Of a DNA stretch of 64,000 bases, positions 28,015 to 35,725 are shown in pieces. A program made the translations under genes and the position numbers. The stretch covers positions 186,001 to 250,000 of the forward strand of contig NZ_JAVRIE010000001.1 in NCBI RefSeq assembly GCF_031846165.1, written 5' to 3'. This DNA is from Glaciecola blandensis. GTDB lineage: Bacteria; Pseudomonadota; Gammaproteobacteria; Enterobacterales; Alteromonadaceae. Under the pieces are notes generated by a model, which searched no databases, was not told where the DNA came from, and worked only from the letters and a program-made list of their open reading frames with translations. Each line of letters opens with the position of its first letter. Position 1 is the first letter of the stretch.

Positions 28015-28026
28015 ATTGTCGACAAT
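28015..28026. promoter_or_regulatory. Operator-like palindrome, distal copy
   Basis: ATTGTCGACAAT, identical to the 12-base core of the palindrome at 27951-27966. The centres are 62 bases apart, close to six helical turns, so bound dimers would face the same side of the DNA and could form a loop. Confidence 0.55.
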
Positions 28027-28401
28027 GTATTTGTTTGAGAAGGTGTAGATGTGATTCTGTTTTGCAACGATAGACAAGTGTCATCAGGTGTGGATTATGC
28101 AGATTAAATAAGTGAATTATGCAAGGGTATTTATCACTGTCCGCTTTTGGCACAAACTTCACAGTCACGATTACCGCACGAATGTGTGCAATTGGATGGC
28201 AACCGCCATTCATAAATGACCTTATCAATGTTGTGGATTGGCACAATGCGTACCTAGCTAACAAATTTCCAGAAAGGAAGCTTTCACCTGCAATCAACTC
28301 GGTTGAACGATCGACTTATTATCGTTATGTGTTTATTGCAAGTAATACCATTGAACCAGCGCTAACATTCGCCTCGTGTCATATACAACACCCAAACTCA
28401 T
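28027..28401. other. Intergenic region with no supported gene
   Basis: About 375 bases. Two overlapping open frames on opposite strands (119 and 97 codons) cover it, but neither has a ribosome binding site, a recognisable domain or a good start. One ends inside the serine-hydrolase gene. It could be the remains of a lost gene. Confidence 0.4.
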
Positions 28402-29913
28402 CTACTGCTGTCGTTTCCCAGTTTGTCCGAATAAATGAATCTTTAAATCGTTTCCTTCGTCAAAAAAGCGAGCGATAACACCGGTTTCGTGAGCAAACTG
28501 ATACTCACTGCCTTGGATCGGAATCATAGTAAGGGGAAGGCGATTACCTGCCGGAAATACAAATCTTAAAGAGTCTTGTTGGTTCACCACCGACACTTTC
28601 CAGCCCTGTGCCGGGAAAATATAAGTTCCTGTGAGTGATTGCAAAACTTCAGGGGATAGCTTAACGCGCTTAATGACTTTCTCTCGAAACACCGGCCATT
28701 CATAGGCTCGGGAGACTGCGCTGAAAAATTCTTCACCAAGGTTTGCTCCATTATCCGAATTCGCCAGAAACACTGCACCATTGCCGGTTCTCAAGTTCAT
28801 AGTAATCCCAGCCCTGTATCCCACAGTGCCGCCATAATGAGTGATAAAAACTTGATTGTTACCATCGTTAATTAACCTAAAACCGTAAGCATGGTTAGCG
28901 ATAGGAGTCGCTAGTATCTCTTCGATACTGGCCTGAGTGAATACATTACTTTTACCATGATAGCCTTTATGCATCTCTAACAAAAACATGGCCAAGTCCC
29001 TAGCCGTTGCCCACAGGCCCGCAGCGGCCTGCTCGGGATAGTTGTTCCAGCCTCCGGCAACGATGCCACCATCGATTTGATGTCCGCGCGCGGTATGAGG
29101 ATGACTAGATATTGGCAAAGGCACAGTGAAATCTGCTTGCTTCATGCCAACCGGATCGAGCAGCCAATCGCGCATTATCAGTTCAAAAGGTTTATTCAGC
29201 TCATCCTTTAGGGCAATTTCAATTAAAGTATATCCGCCACCTGAGTAAGCGAGCGACGCGCCTGGTTCATTAACTACTTCTACTTTTCGCGAATTGCTCG
29301 GTGCTTCACCGCGCACGATCTGTTCGTCTGTCGGCATCTGCTCGCTCTTTGCGTAGCCAGCATATCCACCACGCACAATTCCAGCTGTATGTGAAAGCAA
29401 ATTGCGCAGCGTAATAGGATTAGCTTTGCTTTGCTGACCCTCAGGTAGACGATAAGATGAAAAATAAGTTTCGATATCCTGATCAAAATCAACCAATCCT
29501 GCAGCTTTCATCCGTAGCGCTGCGAGCAACGTAAATGGCTTGGCGAGAGAGCCTGCTTGAAAAAGGCTGCCACAATCAGCATTGCTACCATCGTTTTGTA
29601 ATTTTCCCCAAGCTTCGCTCCAGTCGAGCTTACCTTGGTGAATTACCGCGACAGAAAAAGCGGGAGTTTTGGACATGCTCATGCGCGTTTCGACACTAAC
29701 AGGCTTAGTTTCACCTTCAAACACCATGTAGGGCAGAATACCTTCGGTGACTTGCTTTTTACGCGCTTGCGCATCGCTCGCTGTATAACAGTTCCAGACT
29801 TTTTGATATTCGGGATGTTTAATATCCGAGTTTACTGAATTGTGCGTTGTATCGGCAGCGACTGAACTAAGCGACCCACTAAAGAATAATATAAGGATAA
29901 CGTACTTGATCAT
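28402..29913 (-). CDS. Exported serine hydrolase, class C beta-lactamase/PBP fold
   Basis: 503 residues. A signal peptide spans residues 1-20 (IKYVILILFFSGSLSSVAA). The beta-lactamase-like domain has the nucleophile motif S122-L-A-K125 (FQAGSLAKPF), a Tyr motif LAYSGGGY where YxN is expected, and HYGG for the third motif. A C-terminal beta domain (about 415-503, TGTYIFPAQGWKVSVV) is like that of other peptidase/esterase-like members. Likely a periplasmic D-aminopeptidase, esterase or peptide hydrolase; true beta-lactamase activity is not implied. The ATG at 29913 follows AAAGGG by 8 bases; an upstream ATG would add 12 charged residues before the signal peptide. Confidence 0.85.
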   Translation of the reverse strand: MIKYVILILFFSGSLSSVAADTTHNSVNSDIKHPEYQKVWNCYTASDAQARKKQVTEGILPYMVFEGETKPVSVETRMSMSKTPAFSVAVIHQGKLDWSEAWGKLQNDGSNADCGSLFQAGSLAKPFTLLAALRMKAAGLVDFDQDIETYFSSYRLPEGQQSKANPITLRNLLSHTAGIVRGGYAGYAKSEQMPTDEQIVRGEAPSNSRKVEVVNEPGASLAYSGGGYTLIEIALKDELNKPFELIMRDWLLDPVGMKQADFTVPLPISSHPHTARGHQIDGGIVAGGWNNYPEQAAAGLWATARDLAMFLLEMHKGYHGKSNVFTQASIEEILATPIANHAYGFRLINDGNNQVFITHYGGTVGYRAGITMNLRTGNGAVFLANSDNGANLGEEFFSAVSRAYEWPVFREKVIKRVKLSPEVLQSLTGTYIFPAQGWKVSVVNQQDSLRFVFPAGNRLPLTMIPIQGSEYQFAHETGVIARFFDEGNDLKIHLFGQTGKRQQ

Positions 29914-30520
29914 GTGTTTGCCCTTTCCGTTATCTCTTTTATCATTCAACTACCAACCTCAAAGTTATCTATGTCATCGGTTGAGAGTATAAGAAGAATA
30001 AAAGCTATTTACTACTCAATACTTTCTACAAAAAGGCATAAGCGTATCGCAGCATCACTTGAGAGCGTCATACCGACTAAAAGAGAGGAGTGAGAGCGAC
30101 TACGATGATTTAGTAAAAAGCTTTCCACAGCTAGCCGTCATCGACAATGAAAACTATTTTGCTGTTAAATGTGATTAAACATAGGCCTCATCGGCTCATC
30201 GAGCTATTGCAATAAACGTTTTCATTTAGTGTGTTTTTAGAGCCGCCTACCGGCGGCGCAGAAACCGGACGTTGAAAAAATGTTAGTAAGCCAAATGTTG
30301 TCCAGATCAACTGGTGCCTGTTTAATATCAGTCAGTTTATCTCCACAAATGCCGTCGAGGTCGCTTGTTTGCTTTACGTGTGGCGACTAAAATCTTCAGC
30401 GTGAACATTATCCAAAACCTCAATTTCACTGAAGTCGAGGGGTGTCAGAAAAATTTACAATATGCGCTGAATGCCCATATTAATACGTTAAATATTGTTT
30501 TAAATCAATGAGTTAATGTT
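29914..30520. other. Long intergenic region upstream of the PEP-CTERM-like gene
   Basis: About 600 bases without a supported gene. A GC-rich hairpin, GCCGCC-TACC-GGCGGC, lies at 30242-30257 in AT-rich surroundings; it has no T-run on either side. The left end should carry the serine-hydrolase promoter and the right end any activator sites for the sigma-54-type promoter that follows. Confidence 0.4.
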
Positions 30521-30537
30521 TTGGTCCATAATTTGCT
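30521..30537 (+). promoter_or_regulatory. Sigma-54 (RpoN) -24/-12 promoter
   Basis: TTGGTCCATAATTTGCT matches the sigma-54 consensus at its most constrained positions: YTGG, then TTGCW, with the GG and GC pairs at exactly the required distance (G30523 to G30535 is 12). The middle CACG is not conserved. Transcription would start near 30548, leaving a 40-base leader before the PEP-CTERM-like gene. Sigma-54 with the PrsK/PrsR pair is known to control PEP-CTERM protein genes in other proteobacteria. Confidence 0.65.
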
Positions 30538-30587
30538 TTTACTCTGCTAGGCAATCTTGTCAGTAATATTTTAAACGGGAAGTTCCA

Positions 30588-31202
30588 ATGAAATTTAAAT
30601 CAGTAATCGCAGTTTTGGCACTTATTGCAAGCTCTGCTGCAAATGCATCACTTATCTCTAATGGCAGTTTTGAGGCGCCAGGCATTCAAAGCGGTTGGAC
30701 ATACTTATCTGATAATTCAAATGGCTGGCAAGGCGACAATATCGAAGTTTGGCGTTCAGGTTTTAACGGCGTGACTTCTTACGAAGGTAATCAGCATGGC
30801 GAATTAAATGCGCACCCACATGACGGCACTAGCTTCTCAATTTATCAAACTTTTGCAACAACAGCGAACTCTACATATGCCTATTCGCTTGCTTACAGAG
30901 CGCGCTCTAACAACGACGAATCTTTCCGCTTAGAAATTTTCACTGGTGATTTGAATAATCGTGATCACGTAGTCAATTTCGAGTTCATTGACCACACTAC
31001 AAGAGAGTGGAGCACATTTGCTAGTTCGTTTATCGGTTCAGGTTTTAACACTTATTTTATGCTGACGTCAGTCAACCCAACTGCTGCAACTGTAGGTAAC
31101 TTCATCGATGCGGTTGTGGTTAACGATGTTTCTGCACCAACGAGCATTGCACTTCTTGGTATTGCCTTAGCGGGTCTTATTTCTGTGCGTCGCCGCGCTT
31201 AA
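30588..31202 (+). CDS. PEP-CTERM-like exported carbohydrate-binding-type protein
   Basis: 204 residues with a signal peptide (residues 1-20, cleavage after ANA). The middle domain opens with LISNGSFEAPG and continues with GWQGDNIEVW, HGELNA and SIYQTF, typical of beta-sandwich (DUF642/galactose-binding-like) PEP-CTERM proteins. The C-terminus is a sorting signal: short motif, hydrophobic helix IALLGIALAGLISV, then RRRA. The motif reads APTS rather than the usual PEP. Exosortase would cleave it and place the protein at the surface or in extracellular matrix. GGAAG lies upstream of the ATG, a sigma-54-type promoter precedes it and a strong terminator follows. Confidence 0.8.
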   Translation: MKFKSVIAVLALIASSAANASLISNGSFEAPGIQSGWTYLSDNSNGWQGDNIEVWRSGFNGVTSYEGNQHGELNAHPHDGTSFSIYQTFATTANSTYAYSLAYRARSNNDESFRLEIFTGDLNNRDHVVNFEFIDHTTREWSTFASSFIGSGFNTYFMLTSVNPTAATVGNFIDAVVVNDVSAPTSIALLGIALAGLISVRRRA

Positions 31203-31241
31203 GCGAACATATCAGATATCGACATAACGTCGAGACAATTT

Positions 31242-31270
31242 AAAAGCCTCAGTTTTTACTGGGGCTTTTT
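31242..31270 (+). terminator. Rho-independent terminator of the PEP-CTERM-like gene
   Basis: AAAGCCTCAGT, a TTTT loop and ACTGGGGCTTT form an 11-bp stem with one G-T pair, ending in a T-run. It lies 40 bases past the stop codon. Confidence 0.88.
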
Positions 31271-31337
31271 CATTTAGGGTTGATTATTTCAGTGCTTGCC
31301 CCTTTGATTCAGTAAGTAGGTGTGTCCGTTGGGCGCA

Positions 31338-32186
31338 TTATAGGGTTTGAGCATACAGGCTTTTTCGAATGTTCTCCAACATGAATGTGAAATCTTTACT
31401 TAAATTGGCGAACAACATATCTCTGTTAATGTAGTAGGGCGCTCTTTGCCCATGATATTCAATCACAGGACCTATTTGTTCAAACTTGATACCAACGTAA
31501 GACATGCTTTTGGCGAGTTTGGGTTCCATCATCATGTAAGCATGCTTCTTACCAAGCTTTAGGCATAGCGCCGCAGCACTAAAATACAAACCTACAGCGA
31601 TGAAAGGGAAGCATCGTAGTTCTTTGTCTGAGTCGATGAATTCATTTATGGTACCGGTTGCCGCGCCAACAAATTTGTCAGACGCGCGTCGTCTAAAAGC
31701 ACTTGGCACAGCCAGACGAGAAATTTCACAAATATCTTCACGCGGGAAATTCGAAGGTAAATACTCGTGATCTAATACGCTATCAAGACAGTGCTTTTCG
31801 ATGGGAAGTAATTGTTTGTCACTTTCAGGTGAAATCACACGCACAGTGCCCGCATAGGTACGAGATTTTATATGTTGAATTAGGGCATGCTTTGAGTAAG
31901 CGTCGAACTCATCGCTTTCTAAGCCATCGTCACGGCAGTCTTCATAATGTAACTCTTCGCAATACACGTCATGTCTTAATTTACTCGACAAATCTTGTTT
32001 AAAGTCACTATTTGCAATGACAGGAGTGAGAAATTGAGAAAAATGAAAACTAATTTCCTCAGCTTCTTTACGCTGCTTGCGCATCGCTATCCAGTTCCTG
32101 ATAGCGCCAAGCAGTCCCTTATTCATTATGTAATCTTGAATATTATTGATAGAAAACTGCAAGCCTGATTTTTGCGTTGATGCCAT
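31338..32186 (-). CDS. PEP-CTERM/exosortase-associated acyltransferase
   Basis: 282 residues in an N-acyl amino acid synthase-like (GNAT-fold) family found with exosortase systems. Marks: LRHDVYCEELHYED near residue 70, then a Ser/Asp-rich patch, AGTVRVI, ICEISRLAVPSAFRRR in the acyl-binding core, and the late segment KHAYMMMEPKLAKSMSYVGIKFEQIGPVIEYHGQRAPYYI. Its exact substrate is not established; relatives make N-acyl amino acids using acyl-ACP. It converges on the PEP-CTERM-like gene. No exosortase gene is in the window, so the transpeptidase must be encoded elsewhere. No sigma-54 motif was found before it. Confidence 0.85.
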   Translation of the reverse strand: MASTQKSGLQFSINNIQDYIMNKGLLGAIRNWIAMRKQRKEAEEISFHFSQFLTPVIANSDFKQDLSSKLRHDVYCEELHYEDCRDDGLESDEFDAYSKHALIQHIKSRTYAGTVRVISPESDKQLLPIEKHCLDSVLDHEYLPSNFPREDICEISRLAVPSAFRRRASDKFVGAATGTINEFIDSDKELRCFPFIAVGLYFSAAALCLKLGKKHAYMMMEPKLAKSMSYVGIKFEQIGPVIEYHGQRAPYYINRDMLFANLSKDFTFMLENIRKSLYAQTL

Positions 32187-32370
32187 GTAAAAGAATACCT
32201 TTATTATCCAGCTTGTATTTTACAAAGTTCACCATGCGAGGGCAGTATCCCACATCATAACTCGTATGTTGTTTTATACTTTACTAGACGATGTGATAGC
32301 GGAATTGATAGTGGTAATCCGGGGGGATTTAGATATGCTAGTTGAGAAAGTTAAAAAGGAAAATAAATCG

Positions 32371-32919
32371 ATGAGAGTGATTTTTTACAAATTTGTTATC
32401 ATAATTGCAATTTATTTTACCTGTCTCTCGAGCACTGCTGCTGGGACTCGTCCATACAATAGTTCTGAACAATCAAGAAGCCATTACTTAGAAACCTCCG
32501 GTTTCTTAGGTGTCGTTGTGAAAGTTGGCGGTCCTATAACCTTTCCTGAATTTAAATCATTAATGTCACACCGTAGCGATTTGGTGCACGTTGAACTTAA
32601 AAGACTATGGAAAAATCATTTAGTTAGCCTAAAAGAGAGCTTTATTGTGCTGAAGAGTTTTACACCTGATATTTCTGCAGGTGATGTCCTGTTTGCAGAA
32701 TACGATAGTAGTAGCTCAAATTATTTTGATAATGGAGATGTGTTTTTTGTAGTGTTTTTTAACAGCAACCGCGATGGGAGGCCAATCAAGTTGGGATATG
32801 ATGACTGTGGTACAATTACCAAAAACTATTCCAAGCTCCTAACTTCCTCTATTCAAAGTAAATCAGATGTAATCGAATTTATTGTAGAGAATAAAATGCT
32901 ACAGTGTGCACACGACTAG
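32371..32919 (+). CDS. Exported protein of unknown function
   Basis: 182 residues. The ATG at 32371 gives a clean signal peptide (MRVIFYKFVIIIAIYFTCLSSTAAG) with AAGGA 10 bases upstream; in-frame starts at 32266 and 32335 would prefix charged residues. The mature part is small, with beta-like hydrophobic strands (GFLGVVVKVGG, DVLFAEYD, DVFFVVFFNS), a Ser run and two cysteines (DDCGT and near the C-terminus) that could form a disulfide. I recognise no family. Base composition is more AT-rich than that of surrounding core genes. Its 3' end lies 20 bases from the broken end of the convergent DUF1294 gene. Confidence 0.6.
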   Translation: MRVIFYKFVIIIAIYFTCLSSTAAGTRPYNSSEQSRSHYLETSGFLGVVVKVGGPITFPEFKSLMSHRSDLVHVELKRLWKNHLVSLKESFIVLKSFTPDISAGDVLFAEYDSSSSNYFDNGDVFFVVFFNSNRDGRPIKLGYDDCGTITKNYSKLLTSSIQSKSDVIEFIVENKMLQCAHD

Positions 32920-32939
32920 TTGCGTATAGAATATCACTA

Positions 32940-33143
32940 TCAGGCTTTTAACATTATAAGCCAACCCCCACGTTTGGCCTGCCATTTATCATAGGCATAT
33001 AGGGTAAAACTAAGACTACTTAAAGCTATGTATAAGTAAAACAATATGCGTGGGAAATGCTGAAGGTAAAAAGCGACTAGCATGCCGCTAGAGAATAATA
33101 GGGCAAAATAAACAGATACTGATGTGTTTCTTTTATGTTTCAT
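32940..33143 (-). pseudogene. Truncated DUF1294 membrane protein
   Basis: 67 residues: two hydrophobic helices, then LYIALSSLSFTLYAYDKWQAKRGGW, the hallmark of DUF1294 (Y-x-DK-x-A-x-x-G-x-W). In full-length members this is followed by R-x-x-E-x-x-L and two further helices. Here the frame departs right after the Trp (LIMLKA) and stops. The other two frames show no continuation, so the 3' part is missing rather than frameshifted. A short functional variant cannot be excluded. Confidence 0.55.
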
Positions 33144-33154
33144 TATCTTATGAA

Positions 33155-33499
33155 TTAAGTGATAGGGCGGTGCAAACTTTCGATTACCGCCAGGCGTTCA
33201 TCCTCATCAAGAACCCCTGTGAACACCGTCGCTCTTCTCAAATTTCTCATTTTGAAGGATTTTTCTAGCAGTGCGGCCAGCATTTCCTCGGGTTGGTGTT
33301 TTAGTTCTAGTATTGATAGCCAAGTGAGATAAGCGCCATATCGCATTTGTTTGGCAGCGTAGCGAGTCTCAATGCGAGCTTCGATTTGTTCAAATAATGC
33401 TGGGTTAGCAAAGCACTTTTTAGCCATGGCTGCGTGCAACTGCAATATTTGGTGGTCTATTCCAATGTCTTTAACGGGGACTTTTGCATATTGAGGCAT
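33155..33499 (-). CDS. Small cytosolic protein of unknown function
   Basis: 114 residues, soluble, mostly alpha-helical by composition (ILQLHAAMAKKCF, LFEQIEARIETRYAAKQMRYGAYLTWLSILEL, EEMLAALLEKSFKMRNLRR). No domain recognised and no signal peptide or membrane helix. It lies 51 bases downstream of the DUF3820 gene and 11 bases upstream of the broken DUF1294 gene, all on the minus strand, so it is probably transcribed with the Atm1-like exporter and DUF3820 genes. ATG start with weak GGTAAG upstream. Confidence 0.65.
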   Translation of the reverse strand: MPQYAKVPVKDIGIDHQILQLHAAMAKKCFANPALFEQIEARIETRYAAKQMRYGAYLTWLSILELKHQPEEMLAALLEKSFKMRNLRRATVFTGVLDEDERLAVIESLHRPIT

Positions 33500-33550
33500 A
33501 TTCTTACCGAAGGCTGATTTTCAAGGTTTTATGACTTAAGACAATACGTA

Positions 33551-33865
33551 CTAAAAGCGATATTTATCGCGCTCTTGAATGTCTACTAGGCGTTTTTTTG
33601 TCTCTTCGGAGTAGCTTTCCTTTTGTCGATTTTCGTGTAACAAAGGTCGTAATACTGGTTCTAGGCCGTTCAATTTAATCTCATACATGATCGCGAGTTG
33701 TTCGCCGAGTTTGCTATTAGGAAACCCTTCTTTGTGAAACCAAACCAGATAGGGTTCTGGTAGCTCAAGTAATGGCGTTCCGGCATATTTGCCAAAGGGC
33801 ATTTTGGCATTGACTAATTCCAACAATTCTTGCGCAGAATGTGCTGAGAAATCGAAGTCTTGCAT
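33551..33865 (-). CDS. DUF3820 family protein
   Basis: 104 residues. The family core is MPFGKYAGTPLLELPEPYLVWFHKEGFPNSKLGEQLAIMYEI, at about residues 22-63. DUF3820 proteins are small cytosolic proteins of unknown role, sometimes labelled quorum-sensing-regulated virulence factors. The ATG at 33865 has GAGGA 8 bases upstream; the in-frame TTG 15 bases earlier would overlap the ABC exporter gene. The stop of that gene lies one base before this start, so translation is probably coupled. Confidence 0.88.
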   Translation of the reverse strand: MQDFDFSAHSAQELLELVNAKMPFGKYAGTPLLELPEPYLVWFHKEGFPNSKLGEQLAIMYEIKLNGLEPVLRPLLHENRQKESYSEETKKRLVDIQERDKYRF

Positions 33866-33866
33866 T

Positions 33867-35669
33867 TTAGTTTTCCTCAATTTGCGCTTGATTCTTTTGT
33901 TGGGCTTGCCATAAACGGGAATATAGGCCGTTTAAGGCCAAAAGTTCTTCGTGAGAGCCTTGTTCAGCAACACTTCCTTGATCCATGACGATAATATTAT
34001 CAGCGTCCACAATAGTCGACAATCTGTGTGCAATCATAAAGCTCGTATGACCTTTCGCAATTTCACGTAAAGCTGACAGTATGGCTTGTTCAGATTGAGA
34101 ATCAAGACTTGAGGTCGCCTCATCAAATACCATTATTGGCGGACGTTTTAAAATTGTTCGTGCAATCGCAACTCGCTGTTTTTCTCCGCCACTGAGTTTC
34201 AGGCCACGCTCGCCAACTTGAGTATCTCCTTTATTTGGCAAACGATCTACAAACTCATCAAGGTGGGCTAGCTTTATCGCTTGATTTATTTCGTCATCAC
34301 TTGCTTCTGGCTTACCGTATCGAATGTTTTCGTATAGGGTATCGTTAAACAAAACGGTATCTTCTGGCACTATTCCAATTTGTTGGCGAACAGATGCCTG
34401 AGTTTGCTTTGCAATGTCTTGATCATCAATTGAGATATGGCCAGCACTGGGGTCATAAAAACGAAATAAGAGTTTTACTAAGGTTGATTTGCCCGCGCCA
34501 CTCTCACCAACAACGGCTACCTTACTTCCAGCTTTCACAGTGAAACTGACGTTTTTGAGTATTTGTCGTTTTTCGTCATAGTAAAAGCCCACCTCGTTAA
34601 ACCTTATTTCGCCTCTACTGACTTGAAGCTCTGTAGCGTCGTCTTTGTCGAGTATTTTTGGCGGTTTTTCTAATAGGTCAAATAGGTTTTCAATGTTTGC
34701 CAGTGAGCCTCGAATCTCACGATATACAAAGCCTAGGAAGTTCAAAGGCATGAATATTTGCATCGTGAAAGCGTTGACCAGAACGAAATCACCAATGGTC
34801 ATATTGCCGCTCGCAACATTCACTGCAGCGAGTCCCATCATGCTGGTCATTGCTACTGCGATGATTGTTGCCTGTCCGCCATTTAAGGCAAACAATGATA
34901 GCCGGTTTTTTCGTCGTGCGGTTTCCCAATTAGCAAGGTCGACGTCGTAGCGCTTAGCCTCAAAATTTTCGTTGTTAAAGTATTTTACGGTTTCGTAATT
35001 CAGTAAGCTATCGACCGCCCTGGAAGTGGTGCTGTTGTCGGCTTGGTTCACTTCTTTAACAAACTTTGTGCGCCAATCAGTGGCTTTCATTGAAAAACTG
35101 ACGTAGAGAACGACAGAACCAAATATCACAAGCGCAAAGCTTGCACCGTAGTTATAAAATAACAAGCCAATGACGAGGGCTATCTCTAATAGGGTTGGGC
35201 CAATATTAAAAATCAAAAAACGCATCAAAAAGCTGATACCACTGGTTCCACGTTCAATATCACGAGATAGGCCGCCGGTTTGTCTTGATAAGTGAAAACT
35301 GAGATCAAGCTTGTGAAGATGTTCAAATACGGTTAAGCCTAAACGACGCATTGCTCTCTCTGTCACTCTACCAAATAGCGTATCTCTGATTTCCCCAAAT
35401 AAGACGTTTGCTAAACGCAGGGCGCCATAGGCGACAATCAGACCTAGTGTTGCCCCCATAATGATTTCTTTGGTGGTATCTAAGTTGAGATTATCAACGG
35501 TGTGTTTTAAGACGAAGGGGAGGCATACACTAGCTACTTTTGCTGCTACCAGAAAACCGATGGCAAGCCAGACACGGCTTTTAAACTCTAGCAAGTAAGG
35601 CCAGAGCTTAGTGAGAACTGACCAATTTACTGGTTTGTCGTCAGGCGTTGAAAAGCGAGATGGTCGCAT
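33867..35669 (-). CDS. Atm1/HMT-type ABC exporter (fused permease and ATPase)
   Basis: 600-residue half-transporter. The N-terminal half has six membrane helices (residues about 30-310). The C-terminal ATPase has Walker A GESGAGKSTLVKL, Q-loop, signature LSGGEKQRVAIAR, Walker B PIMVFDEATSSLD and the switch His (MIAHRLS). It resembles bacterial Atm1/ABCB7-like proteins, which export glutathione-metal or persulfide complexes, more than MsbA; HLSRQTGGLSRDIERGTSGISFLMRFLIF is typical of that group. It likely works as a homodimer. First gene of a minus-strand run with DUF3820 and a small unknown protein. Confidence 0.88.
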   Translation of the reverse strand: MRPSRFSTPDDKPVNWSVLTKLWPYLLEFKSRVWLAIGFLVAAKVASVCLPFVLKHTVDNLNLDTTKEIIMGATLGLIVAYGALRLANVLFGEIRDTLFGRVTERAMRRLGLTVFEHLHKLDLSFHLSRQTGGLSRDIERGTSGISFLMRFLIFNIGPTLLEIALVIGLLFYNYGASFALVIFGSVVLYVSFSMKATDWRTKFVKEVNQADNSTTSRAVDSLLNYETVKYFNNENFEAKRYDVDLANWETARRKNRLSLFALNGGQATIIAVAMTSMMGLAAVNVASGNMTIGDFVLVNAFTMQIFMPLNFLGFVYREIRGSLANIENLFDLLEKPPKILDKDDATELQVSRGEIRFNEVGFYYDEKRQILKNVSFTVKAGSKVAVVGESGAGKSTLVKLLFRFYDPSAGHISIDDQDIAKQTQASVRQQIGIVPEDTVLFNDTLYENIRYGKPEASDDEINQAIKLAHLDEFVDRLPNKGDTQVGERGLKLSGGEKQRVAIARTILKRPPIMVFDEATSSLDSQSEQAILSALREIAKGHTSFMIAHRLSTIVDADNIIVMDQGSVAEQGSHEELLALNGLYSRLWQAQQKNQAQIEEN

Positions 35670-35725
35670 GAATAATTCGATGACTCAGTATGTAAATAAT
35701 GAGTTGATTCTACGTGAAAACGTGC

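Noticed and set aside
28004..28297. 97-codon open frame, minus strand
   Set aside because: No Shine-Dalgarno site, overlaps the operator-like palindrome and has no domain.
28119..28478. 119-codon open frame, plus strand
   Set aside because: No ribosome binding site or recognisable domain, and it runs into the antisense of the serine-hydrolase gene; a competing frame overlaps it on the other strand.
28402..29913. Beta-lactamase resistance gene
   Set aside because: It has the SxxK fold, but the YxN motif is replaced by YSG and a C-terminal domain typical of peptidase/esterase relatives is present.
32940..33143. Simple frameshift in the DUF1294 gene
   Set aside because: None of the three frames downstream continues with the expected R-x-x-E-x-x-L segment, so sequence is missing rather than shifted.
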